A DNA stretch of 64,000 nt, from positions 1,097,712 to 1,161,711 of the forward strand of contig NW_003546243.1 of assembly GCF_000090795.2 (NCBI RefSeq), read 5' to 3'. Below are positions 24,301-33,739 of the stretch, in pieces. How positions within the stretch are numbered: the first letter of the stretch is position 1; every line of letters begins with the position of its first letter. Below the pieces are notes generated by a model that saw nothing but the letters and a program-made list of their open reading frames with translations, made no database searches and was not told the DNA's origin. A program made the position numbers and the translations under genes. This stretch comes from Amphimedon queenslandica (Eukaryota > Porifera > Demospongiae > Haplosclerida > Niphatidae).

Positions 24301-26653
24301 TTATTTGGCAATGGTTCATGTTAGCAATTTCTTATTATTATTATGACAGGTCATGATGTTACGTCTGATAATGAGCACTCGCCATCGCATACTTCGACCA
24401 TTGATAGCAGATACACTTCGTCATCATCATCTCCCCGTCATCACTCCAGCACTTTTCATAATACTCACACTCCTCCTGGCAGTAACTCTCCTCAGCACAG
24501 ACCACACCAGAAAAGCGTCAGTCCACCTCACAAAAGAGGACACTATTACGTTAACGTCTCACCACGCCCACCTTTATCACCTACTGAGACTCCGCCCAGT
24601 TTGTCGCCAAATAGAACCCCAGAAAAAACTTCTGTTGGAGTTAAGAAGCCTTTACCATCCGGGGTGAGTGGGCATCATCCGTACAGCAAGATACAGCAAC
24701 ATTCACCAAAACATGTAGTCACGGGGAAGATCCCTCCGCCAAAAATAGCATCCTCGAAAACTCAAGCAGAGAAGGTTGATTCCACCAACCCATTTAGTGC
24801 TATGATTAGTCATCAATCACAAAAAGTTGAAGACTCGTCTTTCCAGAGACACGTCGATAAAGGAGAAAGCGGAGGAGGAAGTCTTCATGGCATGCGTCGC
24901 TCTTTTCGCTATCGACAGATAACGCTTAAAAAAGAGAAGGCAATATTCAGTGAGGTATATGAAGAAGGGGAGGAGGAGGAGGAGGAAGAGGAGGAGTACA
25001 GCAGTGATGAGACTGACAGGGAACAAAGCACAGAGAGAGGGATAGAAGAGACGACCGAACCCTCTCTGTACAAGAAGAAAAAGTTGGCTAAATCCAGTCC
25101 TAATTTAAGCGAGATTGGGAGGTCTAAAGGACCCAGGAAGAGAATCAACACTGGAACTGGACGACACAAAATTGCCGGAGCCTCTACTATAGATAACAAT
25201 AATGAGGAGTCATTCTTTTCCCCAACCTCTTATCAACCGGCTTGCAGTTATTCAAAAGTCACTGTTGTTGGGGTTAAGGTTTCAAACTGTCCAATGAATG
25301 AGCTACTCCCTCCACCACCACTGCAGCTAAAGGAGCAGAGAAAGAGTGGGTCTCTTCGTAATTCAATCAGTGATGGTGCACTCTGTCCTTCTCCCTTACC
25401 ACCCGACACTTTGTGTCAATTTGGTGACGATGAAGATGATATTGTCCTACCAAACAGGTACATACATTACCATTTATTATTATTATACATTAATTATGTA
25501 TTGTGTTAGGTTTTCAAATGAACACAGTTTTGATGTCTCCAGTGTCAATTCCCTTGATGCTATTGTTGTTGCCCCACCATTAATGTTCAATGACGAAGAA
25601 CAAAAGAATGACAAAGTAGGGACATTTCCCAGAAATGAAGCAGCTTACGTTATAATTTGCATTGATTAGGTGAAAGGGATTTCATTAGAGCCTGATGAAA
25701 TAACAGTGAGACTTAAAAAAGACAAAGAAACTGAAGAAGAGGAAGAAGAAGATGAAGTTAGCAGGCGAAGCACAGAGTCCAGTGACACTGGCTACACAAG
25801 CAGTCCAAGCTACAACAAGAAAAATACTGAGACTAGAGGTATATTGTGTGTACATCAATCAGTACATGTATAAGTACTAATAACAATAGTGTCTATGATG
25901 CTGAGAACTCATTTAGTGCCAACAAGCCATAAACAAAACCCACATTATTGCCATATTGTTACTTCTATGTACCGTATTTAATGCAAAATACCCATTTAGT
26001 TACTACAATCTAGTGTATCATAATACTTACTATAGTGAATTATACTCTCTCTTTTTTGCAGGTAGTGAGAGCTGGTCTTCAGATGTGCCACCATTGCCAC
26101 GTTCGGCAGAAAGAACTTGCATACCTCTTGTATTCTATACGAGGAATGTTTGGAAACCAAGCGGTAAGGGGAAAGACCTTATTGGTATCCAAGTTTGCCT
26201 TGTGGAAGAGCATTGTCAAGGACTGATTAATGTAAGTGTGCAATATAACAAATTAAAAGCTAATTTTTTAATATGTCAAAGCAGAAGTTGATTAATTTTC
26301 TACATACAGGACTTGCTGGCATTAAAAGAGTTGGAAGGCTATTATCAGGTTGAAAGTGAAGTTGAGCAAGGGCCCAACTCGGTCACAACTCCAACCAGTG
26401 ATGTAATGACTGTTGAAACATCATTGGAGGATCTTGAGTTTGGTTTCAAAGTCATCAAGAGCACGCAAAAGGTAAAAACAACATAATATTTACATTTTGA
26501 TCTCTTTTACTTTAGGACATGTTCAAGAAGAAAGTGAAGGCGTTTGATTTTGAAGTAAAGAACTTATTCAACGAAAGTAAAAAGCCTTTCTCGTGCGAGG
26601 TTCAAATTAAATGTTTGAATGAGATTGTGACAATACCCATTGAGTTTGATTAA
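21340..26653 (+). CDS. PH-domain adaptor with disordered middle and unrecognised C-terminal domain
   Basis: Exons 21340-21438, 21495-21762, 24064-24204, 24350-25457, 25510-25615, 25670-25838, 26062-26231, 26310-26471 and 26516-26653 join in frame to 786 residues. An extra exon inside the 2.3-kb intron cannot be excluded. Residues about 15-115 are an N-terminal PH domain (IILQGTLKKAPQLNKRGRK, then KWKDRYIVLRACKTLECF, closing with the conserved Trp in LMLQWVDNIEKV), the layout of GAB/IRS/DOK-type adaptors. The middle is Ser/Pro/His-rich with a Glu run (24967-25000) and a Lys/Arg patch. The last 180 residues (from SWSSDVPPLPRSAERTCIPL) look folded, but I recognise no family. Membrane recruitment via phosphoinositides is inferred. 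AATAAA is at 26694. Confidence 0.78.
21873..22103. repeat. 115-bp tandem duplication in the PH-gene intron
   Basis: Two copies start ccattggtggtagtgcttta at 21873 and 21988 and differ at only a few bases (for example gattgatatgcc versus gactgatacgcc). Such low divergence means a recent duplication. No function is visible. Confidence 0.9.
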
Positions 26654-26699
26654 TATACTCCTAGCTCTACATGTATGTGTCATTATTATTGTAAATAAA

Positions 26700-26700
26700 C

Positions 26701-26785
<85 letters not shown>
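26700..26785. repeat. (TTA)n microsatellite, about 85 bp
   Basis: A pure TTA run starts one base after the AATAAA of the PH-adaptor gene. It sits in the 377-bp gap between two convergent genes. Confidence 0.97.
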
Positions 26786-27030
26786 GTCTTATTATCTAAC
26801 TAACAAATAGCAGTAACCTAACATTAATACATATAATTGTAATTATAATTAATACTAATTTTGTACTATTTTTGTATGCCAACTAATATTCATTTTTATT
26901 ATCATTTGAAAGATTTTATGATTGTTTGCCTTAATAATTTTTTTATTCTACAAGAGAGCGAGAGAGAGTTCGTACTTCATACAACACAAAATTTATCTGT
27001 AAAAATTTTTTAAATCATGGATAGAAATTT

Positions 27031-29402
27031 TCATTGTTTTAGCTCAAGTATCAAATCACAGATTAGATGGGCTGCCTTGACAAGAACGTCTTTCTTGCAT
27101 CGACAGAATGCCAGCCTAATGAACCTCTCCTTACCAGTAGGACAAACACTATATACACAATGTACATTCATAATAATATGGGGACATTATCTACCTATAA
27201 GCATCACCAGGAAAAATGAGTATTTTCTTGTCATTTTTACATCTTTCGACAAATTCTGTACAAGGAAAACACGGTATCACATGCTTTGTAAGTTATAAAC
27301 TTACCGGAACAACTAAGAGAGAGCTCATCAGGTAGTTTTACCCATAAAAAATATCCACCCTGGATGAACATAAAGAAAAGACTATTACTAGTGTGCTCAC
27401 CTTGGGTTCTTGTGTTATTACTGATGGTACACGTGAACAAAATACCTCAAGCATTGCCTTACAGCATTCCTGCAATGATAGTAACTAAAGACACATCAGT
27501 GCTTCCCTTCCTAACTTGATTGTTTGTTTTAGAGTCCTCAATCAGTTTATCAACTTCTCTGTTCTTCATTAATTCGGTTATGATACCTGACATTGCATGA
27601 TTGAGGGCCCCACCAGAGAGAAGCAAGCATCTACAGGATGGCATAACAATAATCATTACTAATTTGATTTCTGTTTATTTACGATTTCAGTAATGACTGG
27701 ATCAGTCTTTGAGGAGCTTCAAGCCAGCCTAATCTTATCCCAGGAGCAAATAACTTTGAGAAACTTCCATTAGAAACAACATGACCACCATCGTAATCAG
27801 AATCACTGAGAGAGAGATAAAAGGGGAGATGAAGGGATTAAACGAACTATCAAGTTGTTTCATACTTTTTGTCATCGTAAGCAAACAGTCTTTGTGGTGG
27901 TGGCTCAGTAGTGAAATCATTAGGAAAATAAAGCAAATTGTAAACGTCATCACAGACAACTAACAAGTTGTACTTGCGTGCTATTTTAATTATCTTCCAA
28001 CACCTTTCTGAGAATTAAAAATAAATATTTCAAACTAACATTCCTCCTTATACAATATGTACAACCTGGTAACAGGCAAACTCCAGTTGGATTCTGAAAC
28101 TGTGGTACTAAATAAAGCATTGCCCAGTAGGGTCTCAAAGGGGTGGGGCTCCACTGTTGCCTGGCGACAGAGTGAGACTGAATGGCGGCCTCTAGAGCAT
28201 CTGGGTCAATCCCGTCTCTATCCATAGAAACTGAAAACAAGATAAGATAACATCTTACAACAACAGTGTCAAACCTAAGCATCTAAAAAACAAACAAGCT
28301 ACATGTATATTTCTCTGGCTTTGCATGATTTTTCTGCCTGAGGGTTGCATGATTTTGTAGACTCATTAAGATAAAGATACCAACCATGTAGGTTTTATTT
28401 GATCATAATACAAACTAATGCATACAAAAACAAACAAGCTCCATGTACATGTATTATATATATATCTATTGTCACCCTAACCTGGTTGGCAGTTGCGTCT
28501 AAGTCCATTTCTTAATATATCAATGGCAATGAAATAAGAGAATTCCTCCATAAATACTAAATCTCCTGGACCAAAAAAGACACTAGAAATAAGGTGGAGG
28601 CCACTGGTGGCACCTGATGTCTCCACAAGATCTGATCTGTGAGAAAAATGAAAGTTCTTCATACGTAATTGATTATAACAATCAAGAATAGTTTTCAGGG
28701 TCTGTTCAAAACCTTTGCTTTTTCAAAAATTAAAAACGGTCATAACTCAAAAATTATTTGCCAGAAACAGCTCAAACTTTCTACATAGCATAAGGACATC
28801 AATGTGTATCAGAAAATGTAATAAAAATTAGGGGTGATTTCGGAGCCATTTTTTGAAAAAAAACCATGGGCTATAATAGCCTTGAGTATTTTTCAAAAAT
28901 TGGCCCATTTTAAAAAATGGCCATAACTCGAAAATTATTTGACGAAATCATCCCAAACTTTCTACACAGCATAAGTACATCAATATGTATCTAAAAATGT
29001 AATAAAAATTGGTGGTGATTTCGGAGCCATTTTTTGGAAAAAACCATGGGCTATAGCCTTGGGTATTTTTCAAAAATTGGCCCATTTAAAAAAATGCTCA
29101 TAATTCAAAAATTATTTGTTGGAATCAGCTCAAACTTTCTACATAGCATAAGGACATCAATATGCATCAGAAAATATAATTGAAAATTGCCCCTCACTTG
29201 TCTACTGGTGTTTTGTAATGACGCTTAAGAAATTCAGCTAAGGTTTCTCGATAATCATCATGCCCTAAATCAGGACCATATGTCATCAGTTGAACTGCAT
29301 CTGGTACGTCCTGTGCAAAAAAATTGAAAATGAAAGTTTGCATATTTCTAGAGTTTGGGCAATTATGAAGGTTTATGCAAAATTGATTGTATTATTAATA
29401 CA

Positions 29403-29444
<42 letters not shown>

Positions 29445-29602
29445 GTTTGCAAGTCAATAAGAATGGCTCCACTCACTAATGAAGTCTGTGCTGCCCCTTG
29501 TAACAATTTCACACTTTTCTCAAGCATAAAATCCCCAGGAGCTCCTTTTTGTAGGTTTATAACGTCAGAAGAAGTGGACTTAAAAGAATGAATAGAGGTC
29601 AT
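27031..29602 (-). CDS. fold-type I PLP-dependent aminotransferase (2-aminoadipate/valine-pyruvate type)
   Basis: Exons 5' to 3': 29602-29477, 29310-29198, 28636-28482, 28230-28066, 28007-27866, 27805-27683, 27630-27516, 27469-27401, 27359-27305, 27255-27195 and 27148-27031 join in frame to 413 residues, the normal length for class I/II aminotransferases. Visible landmarks are [11 protein letters not shown] in the cofactor phosphate region, [11 protein letters not shown] (substrate/cofactor Asn), [12 protein letters not shown] (Asp binding the pyridine nitrogen), and [16 protein letters not shown] with the Schiff-base Lys251 and downstream Arg. The C-terminus ([11 protein letters not shown]) has the Arg that usually binds the substrate carboxylate. 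The sequence resembles the LysN/AADAT branch, but the substrate cannot be assigned. There is no clear mitochondrial presequence. The start codon lies 51 bp from that of PLPBP on the other strand. Confidence 0.88.
28690..29190. repeat. second MITE-like family, three units in an aminotransferase intron
   Basis: Units of about 205 bp repeat ggtcataactcaaaaattat, caaactttctacatagcata, then gatttcggagccatttttt. Junctions are built on ccatgggctata and tagcc. The core around cagctcaaacttt...gcataaggacatcaat...tatcagaaaa is clearly related to the core of the gtacaggg family, while the ends are different. Confidence 0.75.
29403..29438. repeat. (TTA)n microsatellite
   Basis: A short pure trinucleotide run in the first intron of the aminotransferase gene. 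Confidence 0.95.
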
Positions 29603-29653
29603 TGTGTTGGTGGGCGTGGCTAAAATTCAGTCACGCCCATATACAATGAAAAA
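29603..29653. promoter_or_regulatory. 51-bp divergent start region of two PLP genes
   Basis: The aminotransferase ATG (minus, 29602) and the PLPBP ATG (plus, 29654) are separated by only 51 bp. This stretch contains two copies of cacgccca/tgggcgtg in inverted orientation (29611-29618 and 29631-29638). Transcription start sites must lie within this gap or inside the opposing gene. Confidence 0.6.
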
Positions 29654-30406
29654 ATGGCTGCCTCTGGAGAAGGGCTTGAACTGAGCCACTCAGAATCATC
29701 CGAAATGATTTCGCGCATAAAACTGGTTTTAGACAAGATGGCTAGCCTGAGCTTAGAAGCTGGTCGACCTGTTCCTAGATTAGTTGCAGTGAGCAAGACC
29801 AAACCACCAGAAATGATAAGGGTTGCACATATGGAAGGAGGCCTACTCCATTTTGGTGAAAACTATGCCCAAGAGTTGATAGAGAAAGCAAACCATCCTC
29901 TCCTCAGTGATCTGGACATACGATGGCATTTTGTCGGTCACTTGCAAAGAAACAAAACGAACCAACTCCTCAGTAATGTACCCAAACTGTGGATGATTGA
30001 AACTATTGATACGCCTCGTCTTGCATCCTCTGTTGATGGAGCCTTACAAAGAATTAATCCCGACAAGAAGCTAAGGGTTCTCGTTCAAGTTAATACGAGC
30101 GGGGAAGAGAGTAAGCATGGTTGCCAACCTGAGGACGTCCCTTCTTTGTTTGAGCACATGCTCAGTAACTGCTCCAGCTTGAATCCTATTGGCCTGATGA
30201 CTATTGGACGGCCTGATCACAATTACCAAATGGGACCAAATCCTGACTTTGAATTGATGAAGAGATTACGTGATGTTTTGATTGGACGATTTGATTTGAA
30301 AGAGGTGGAGCTGAGTATGGGTATGTCCGCAGATTATGAACATGCAATTCATGAAGGCAGCACCAATCTAAGAATAGGTAGTACCATATTTGGCAAGAGA
30401 ACATGA
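29654..30406 (+). CDS. PLPBP: pyridoxal phosphate homeostasis protein (YggS/PROSC family)
   Basis: A single-exon gene of 250 residues, the usual length for the family. It folds as an alanine-racemase-like TIM barrel that binds PLP but has no known catalysis; it buffers and delivers the cofactor. Landmarks in order: RLVAVSKTKPPEMI with the PLP lysine Lys48, HFGENYAQELIEK, WHFVGHLQRNK, VQVNTSGEESKHGC, IGLMTIGRPD, LSMGMSADYEHAI, and GSTNLRIGSTIFGKR near the end. ATG 29654 has a good context (aaaATGG). There is another in-frame-looking ATG-like position just upstream, but it is out of frame. It is divergent from a PLP enzyme, which suggests coordinated expression. Confidence 0.95.
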   Translation: MAASGEGLELSHSESSEMISRIKLVLDKMASLSLEAGRPVPRLVAVSKTKPPEMIRVAHMEGGLLHFGENYAQELIEKANHPLLSDLDIRWHFVGHLQRNKTNQLLSNVPKLWMIETIDTPRLASSVDGALQRINPDKKLRVLVQVNTSGEESKHGCQPEDVPSLFEHMLSNCSSLNPIGLMTIGRPDHNYQMGPNPDFELMKRLRDVLIGRFDLKEVELSMGMSADYEHAIHEGSTNLRIGSTIFGKRT

Positions 30407-30886
30407 CGTTATTACTACTGCATAATATTACTGTATTATTGTTATTTTTTTCCGTGTATATTTGTATTATAAGGACATGATAAACATTGCTATCATTACT
30501 GAATGTTATTTATTATTAAATTTTAACCAAAGTTAGTGGTCGTTTCGAGTCATTATCTGGCATACTATAACAAAGTATAGCAGTAAAAGCACTGGGTTAA
30601 TCCTGCTTGTGACCAACAACAATTGCCACAGGGTAACATTACTCACTCAGTAACATTGCAATTGTAGCTACATAACCTATATCACTTTACTATTGGTATT
30701 GCTGTCGCCAGTTCACATTAAAGAACCACATAATTATATAAGGTCATCATTTAAATTGAATACCAATTAAACTATTAAATATTTATGACAAACAAAATGA
30801 TAGCAATCACTTGAAAGTTAAACATTCAACTTATCACTTAAAGGGAGCAGCGTATAGCTCTACTCTTATTTACTTGCCAGGGAAAC
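30407..30886. other. intergenic region
   Basis: This 480-bp stretch holds the PLPBP 3' UTR and the promoter of the first ML gene. No ORF, repeat or RNA gene was seen. Confidence 0.5.
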
Positions 30887-31492
30887 ATGAAAACCATCAT
30901 AACAACTGCTCTTCTTCTTGTTTTTAATTTGGCTTTTACTGAAAGCAACAATCTTTGGACAGACTGCAGTAAGTGAAATATTATATATTGTAAATATATC
31001 ATTGTTATTCTAAACATAAGGCTCAAGTGATGATAAGACAAGAGTGGAGCTGACATCGATATCAGTTGCACCAATTTTACCAAAAAAGGGGCAATATATT
31101 ACAGTTAATTTTGAGCTTATCATAAGTGCATGCACGCATTTGTCACTATTATTAATATTTTATGTATTTATTAGAGGAAGAGATTACATCTGGTGAAGTT
31201 TCTGTAAAGCTCATTTACAGTGTCATGCCAATTATTGATGAGGATCTGGACTTGTGCAACCTCATCACACAATTCAATACAAAGTGCCCACTTGAAAAAG
31301 GAACTATACCAGTAAAAGTTACAAAATCCATCCCCAACTTCATACCTTCTGTAAGATTGCATGCACTTATTAATTTGCTAATTTACCAGAATTATTTATC
31401 ACTCCTAGGGATTGTACAAAGCTAATATAAATGCCACTGATCAAAATAATAAACAAATGTTTTGTGTGAATGGTCAGTTCAATATCCAATAA
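30887..31492 (+). CDS. secreted ML-domain (NPC2/MD-2-related) protein, copy 1
   Basis: Exons 30887-30968, 31021-31125, 31175-31350 and 31409-31492 join in frame to 148 residues. Residues 1-18 are a signal peptide (MKTIITTALLLVFNLAFT), followed by LWTDC and a single beta-rich ML domain. The closing strand pattern (LYKANINATDQNNKQMFCV) is the hallmark of the family of small secreted lipid-binding proteins that includes NPC2. Exon sizes and phases match copy 2 exactly (105, 176 and 84 bp), so the two are tandem duplicates. The TAA stop lies within AATAAA (31488-31493). The lipid bound is unknown. Confidence 0.85.
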
Positions 31493-31985
31493 AGAACTTA
31501 TGAATTTGAATCATTTTTTGTCGTTACTGTTTTCCTATTAGCATTAGTTATTATTATCATTATAAGTGAATAGATGAATCAGTTTTGAAACTGAAAATAA
31601 ATGGTCCCTATTGGCAAATATGAAAGCTGCTTAAACAATGATGGCAAAGTGTAGACAAGCCCAGCAGCAGGGGTAATGTAATCTTGCAGGCTGGATGGCA
31701 CGTATAGCTAGAATAAATTATAGGAAAAAAAATATTAAAATGAGCAGTGGCATTTAAAAACAATAGCATTATGTCACATGTGTACATCATTTACTAATCA
31801 TTGCATGTTATTGTATATCAATGTTGAAACGATTGTGATTCTGAAAGCAAAACACTCCCACCCGTCACTAGTTTATAACATAAACAAAAGGTGGTTTACC
31901 TATAATCTCAGACTAGTTCTTGTGTGAGGCTCAATACTGCCTGTACGTATCTTTTGAAGCAATTACTAGAGTAGCTCTGAGAAAT

Positions 31986-32585
31986 ATGAAAGTCATCATA
32001 ATTCCTGCACTCTTTCTTGTCTTGGCTTCAACTGCTACTTGTGATAACTTATGGAAAGACTGCAGTAAGTTACATGGAATAATAAATGTGTAACTATTTC
32101 TGTTTATAAACAAAATAGGCACACCAGATGATAAGACAAGAATGGAAGTAACAAGCATCAAGATAACTCCAGATCCACCACAAAAGGGGCAGAAAGTCAA
32201 CATTGATGTTGAGCTTAATTTAAGTAAGGAATCACAGGGATGTAATGAGCCCTTGCTTCATACAATCTTTTACTGCAGAGGAAGAAGTCACATCTGGTGA
32301 AGTTGCCCTAAAGCTTAATTATGGTGTTATACCAATTGTTGATGAGAGTCTTGATTTTTGTGACCTTATCACACAGATCAATAAGCAGTGCCCACTTCAG
32401 AAAGGGACTATCTCCATAAAACTCGATGAAGACCTTCCTAATTATATTCCTTCTGTAAGATCATAAATATTATGCCAATCTTTTTCATTTAATATCTTTA
32501 GGGCAAGTATGCAGGCAATGCTACTATCACTGATCAAAACAATAAAGAGCTTCTCTGCCTTCATTTGGAAATGGATCTTAATTAA
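31986..32585 (+). CDS. secreted ML-domain (NPC2/MD-2-related) protein, copy 2
   Basis: Exons 31986-32064, 32119-32223, 32279-32454 and 32502-32585 give 147 residues. Signal peptide MKVIIIPALFLVLASTATC, then LWKDC and an ML domain ending YAGNATITDQNNKELLCL. It parallels copy 1 along its length (TSGEV, LxYxVxPIxDE, CxLITQxNxxCPLxKGTI, NxIPS). The ending differs (LHLEMDLN versus NGQFNIQ), and copy 2 lacks the downstream NGQF. It lies 493 bp after copy 1 with the same orientation. Ligand unknown. Confidence 0.85.
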
Positions 32586-32982
32586 TTAACATTATTAGCT
32601 GAACTTTGCTTTATCGTGTGAAACCTTTTACAGCTTTAATTTCTTAGTTTTATCATGAATTTTTAATGTTTAAAAAGTGTTTACACTTAACTAGTGCTTT
32701 GAAAGTGAAAGAAACTCTTCGTTGACTAACTGCCGCTGATTGTGTTGTTTGTGAAAGTAAACATTATCAATTTTAAGTTTCACTAGATGCGGTACGATAG
32801 CATAGGGAGAGATTTGAATGTTTACATAGCAAAGCCTGTTTAATAACTTGATATTATCATAACTTGATGATAAATAATCAAAATCATAGATCTAATCTAA
32901 TCATACTATGCTTTACTTGAAATGAGGGACAGATTATTGATGATGAAAAAGTACAGAAATCTCCAAATGAATTCATACAGAT

Positions 32983-33324
32983 CAGGGGCGTATCTAGGAA
33001 TTGGGGGAGGGGGGTGCTGAGGGTGCGCGAAGCGCGCCGCGATTTTGGCCACACCCACTTTTACGGCGGTAAAACGGCCTTTTCCTGCATTTTCGTCAAT
33101 TACGGGTGGGACCAAGATCATTTTAAGCAAACTGCTATGTTACTGGTACTTCTGATTGCTCCTTAAAGCACTGGAAACTGCTGAAATCATGATAAGGGGG
33201 CTAGATAACTTTGTTAAGAGGCTTGGTAGTGATGCAAGAGTCCAGGAGTTCAGTAATTTTTTCTGAGCCCAGTCCTGAGGGGGGTGCTCAAGCCCCCTCA
33301 GCCCCCCCCCTAAATACGCCTCTG
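32983..33324. mobile_element. 342-bp MITE with 16-bp terminal inverted repeats
   Basis: The ends caggggcgtatctagg (left) and cctaaatacgcctctg (right) are inverted repeats matching at 14 of 16 positions. The element is flanked by the direct repeat cagat on both sides (32978-32982 and 33325-33329). The interior is GC-rich, unlike its surroundings (gggggaggggggtg, gcgcgaagcgcgccgcg), and has no credible transposase ORF. It appears to be a non-autonomous DNA transposon; superfamily not assigned. Confidence 0.82.
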
Positions 33325-33739
33325 CAGATCTAGTGTTTCCTAGCCTGTTGGGTTGCAGATCTATCCACATTGTTCCACGTTGTTAGAATATACGATTCAT
33401 AAACTAGAAAAGGACGGAATAAACTGAGTAAAAGCCTAAAAGGATGTGTGAAAGGTCATTTGAGTCATTTCAGGCTAATACTTAGTAATTTTAAAAGTAT
33501 TATATAATGTTGCATGTATTAGATTTTTATTTATTCTTAATTGTAGTCTACTAGGCTAGCATTTGATTTGTAGATCTAGATCTAGGATAATTAATGTCAA
33601 ATGTCAGCTCCTTTGTTGATAGAGCTACTGTACATTATTTATGTCTTCATAACATGCAAAGGAGAGGAAGACATCAAAGCTGGTTGGTTGGCCTTTCTCG
33701 TCTAATCAGGAAAGTTTCATTATTTTTTCTTAATTTTAG

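Noticed and set aside
25991-26291. ORF starting upstream of exon 26062-26231 as a separate gene
   Set aside because: The exon is flanked by good splice sites and continues the PH-adaptor frame; the upstream extension is intron.
33140-33370. ORF overlapping the MITE
   Set aside because: It reads through the transposon end and shows no protein family features.
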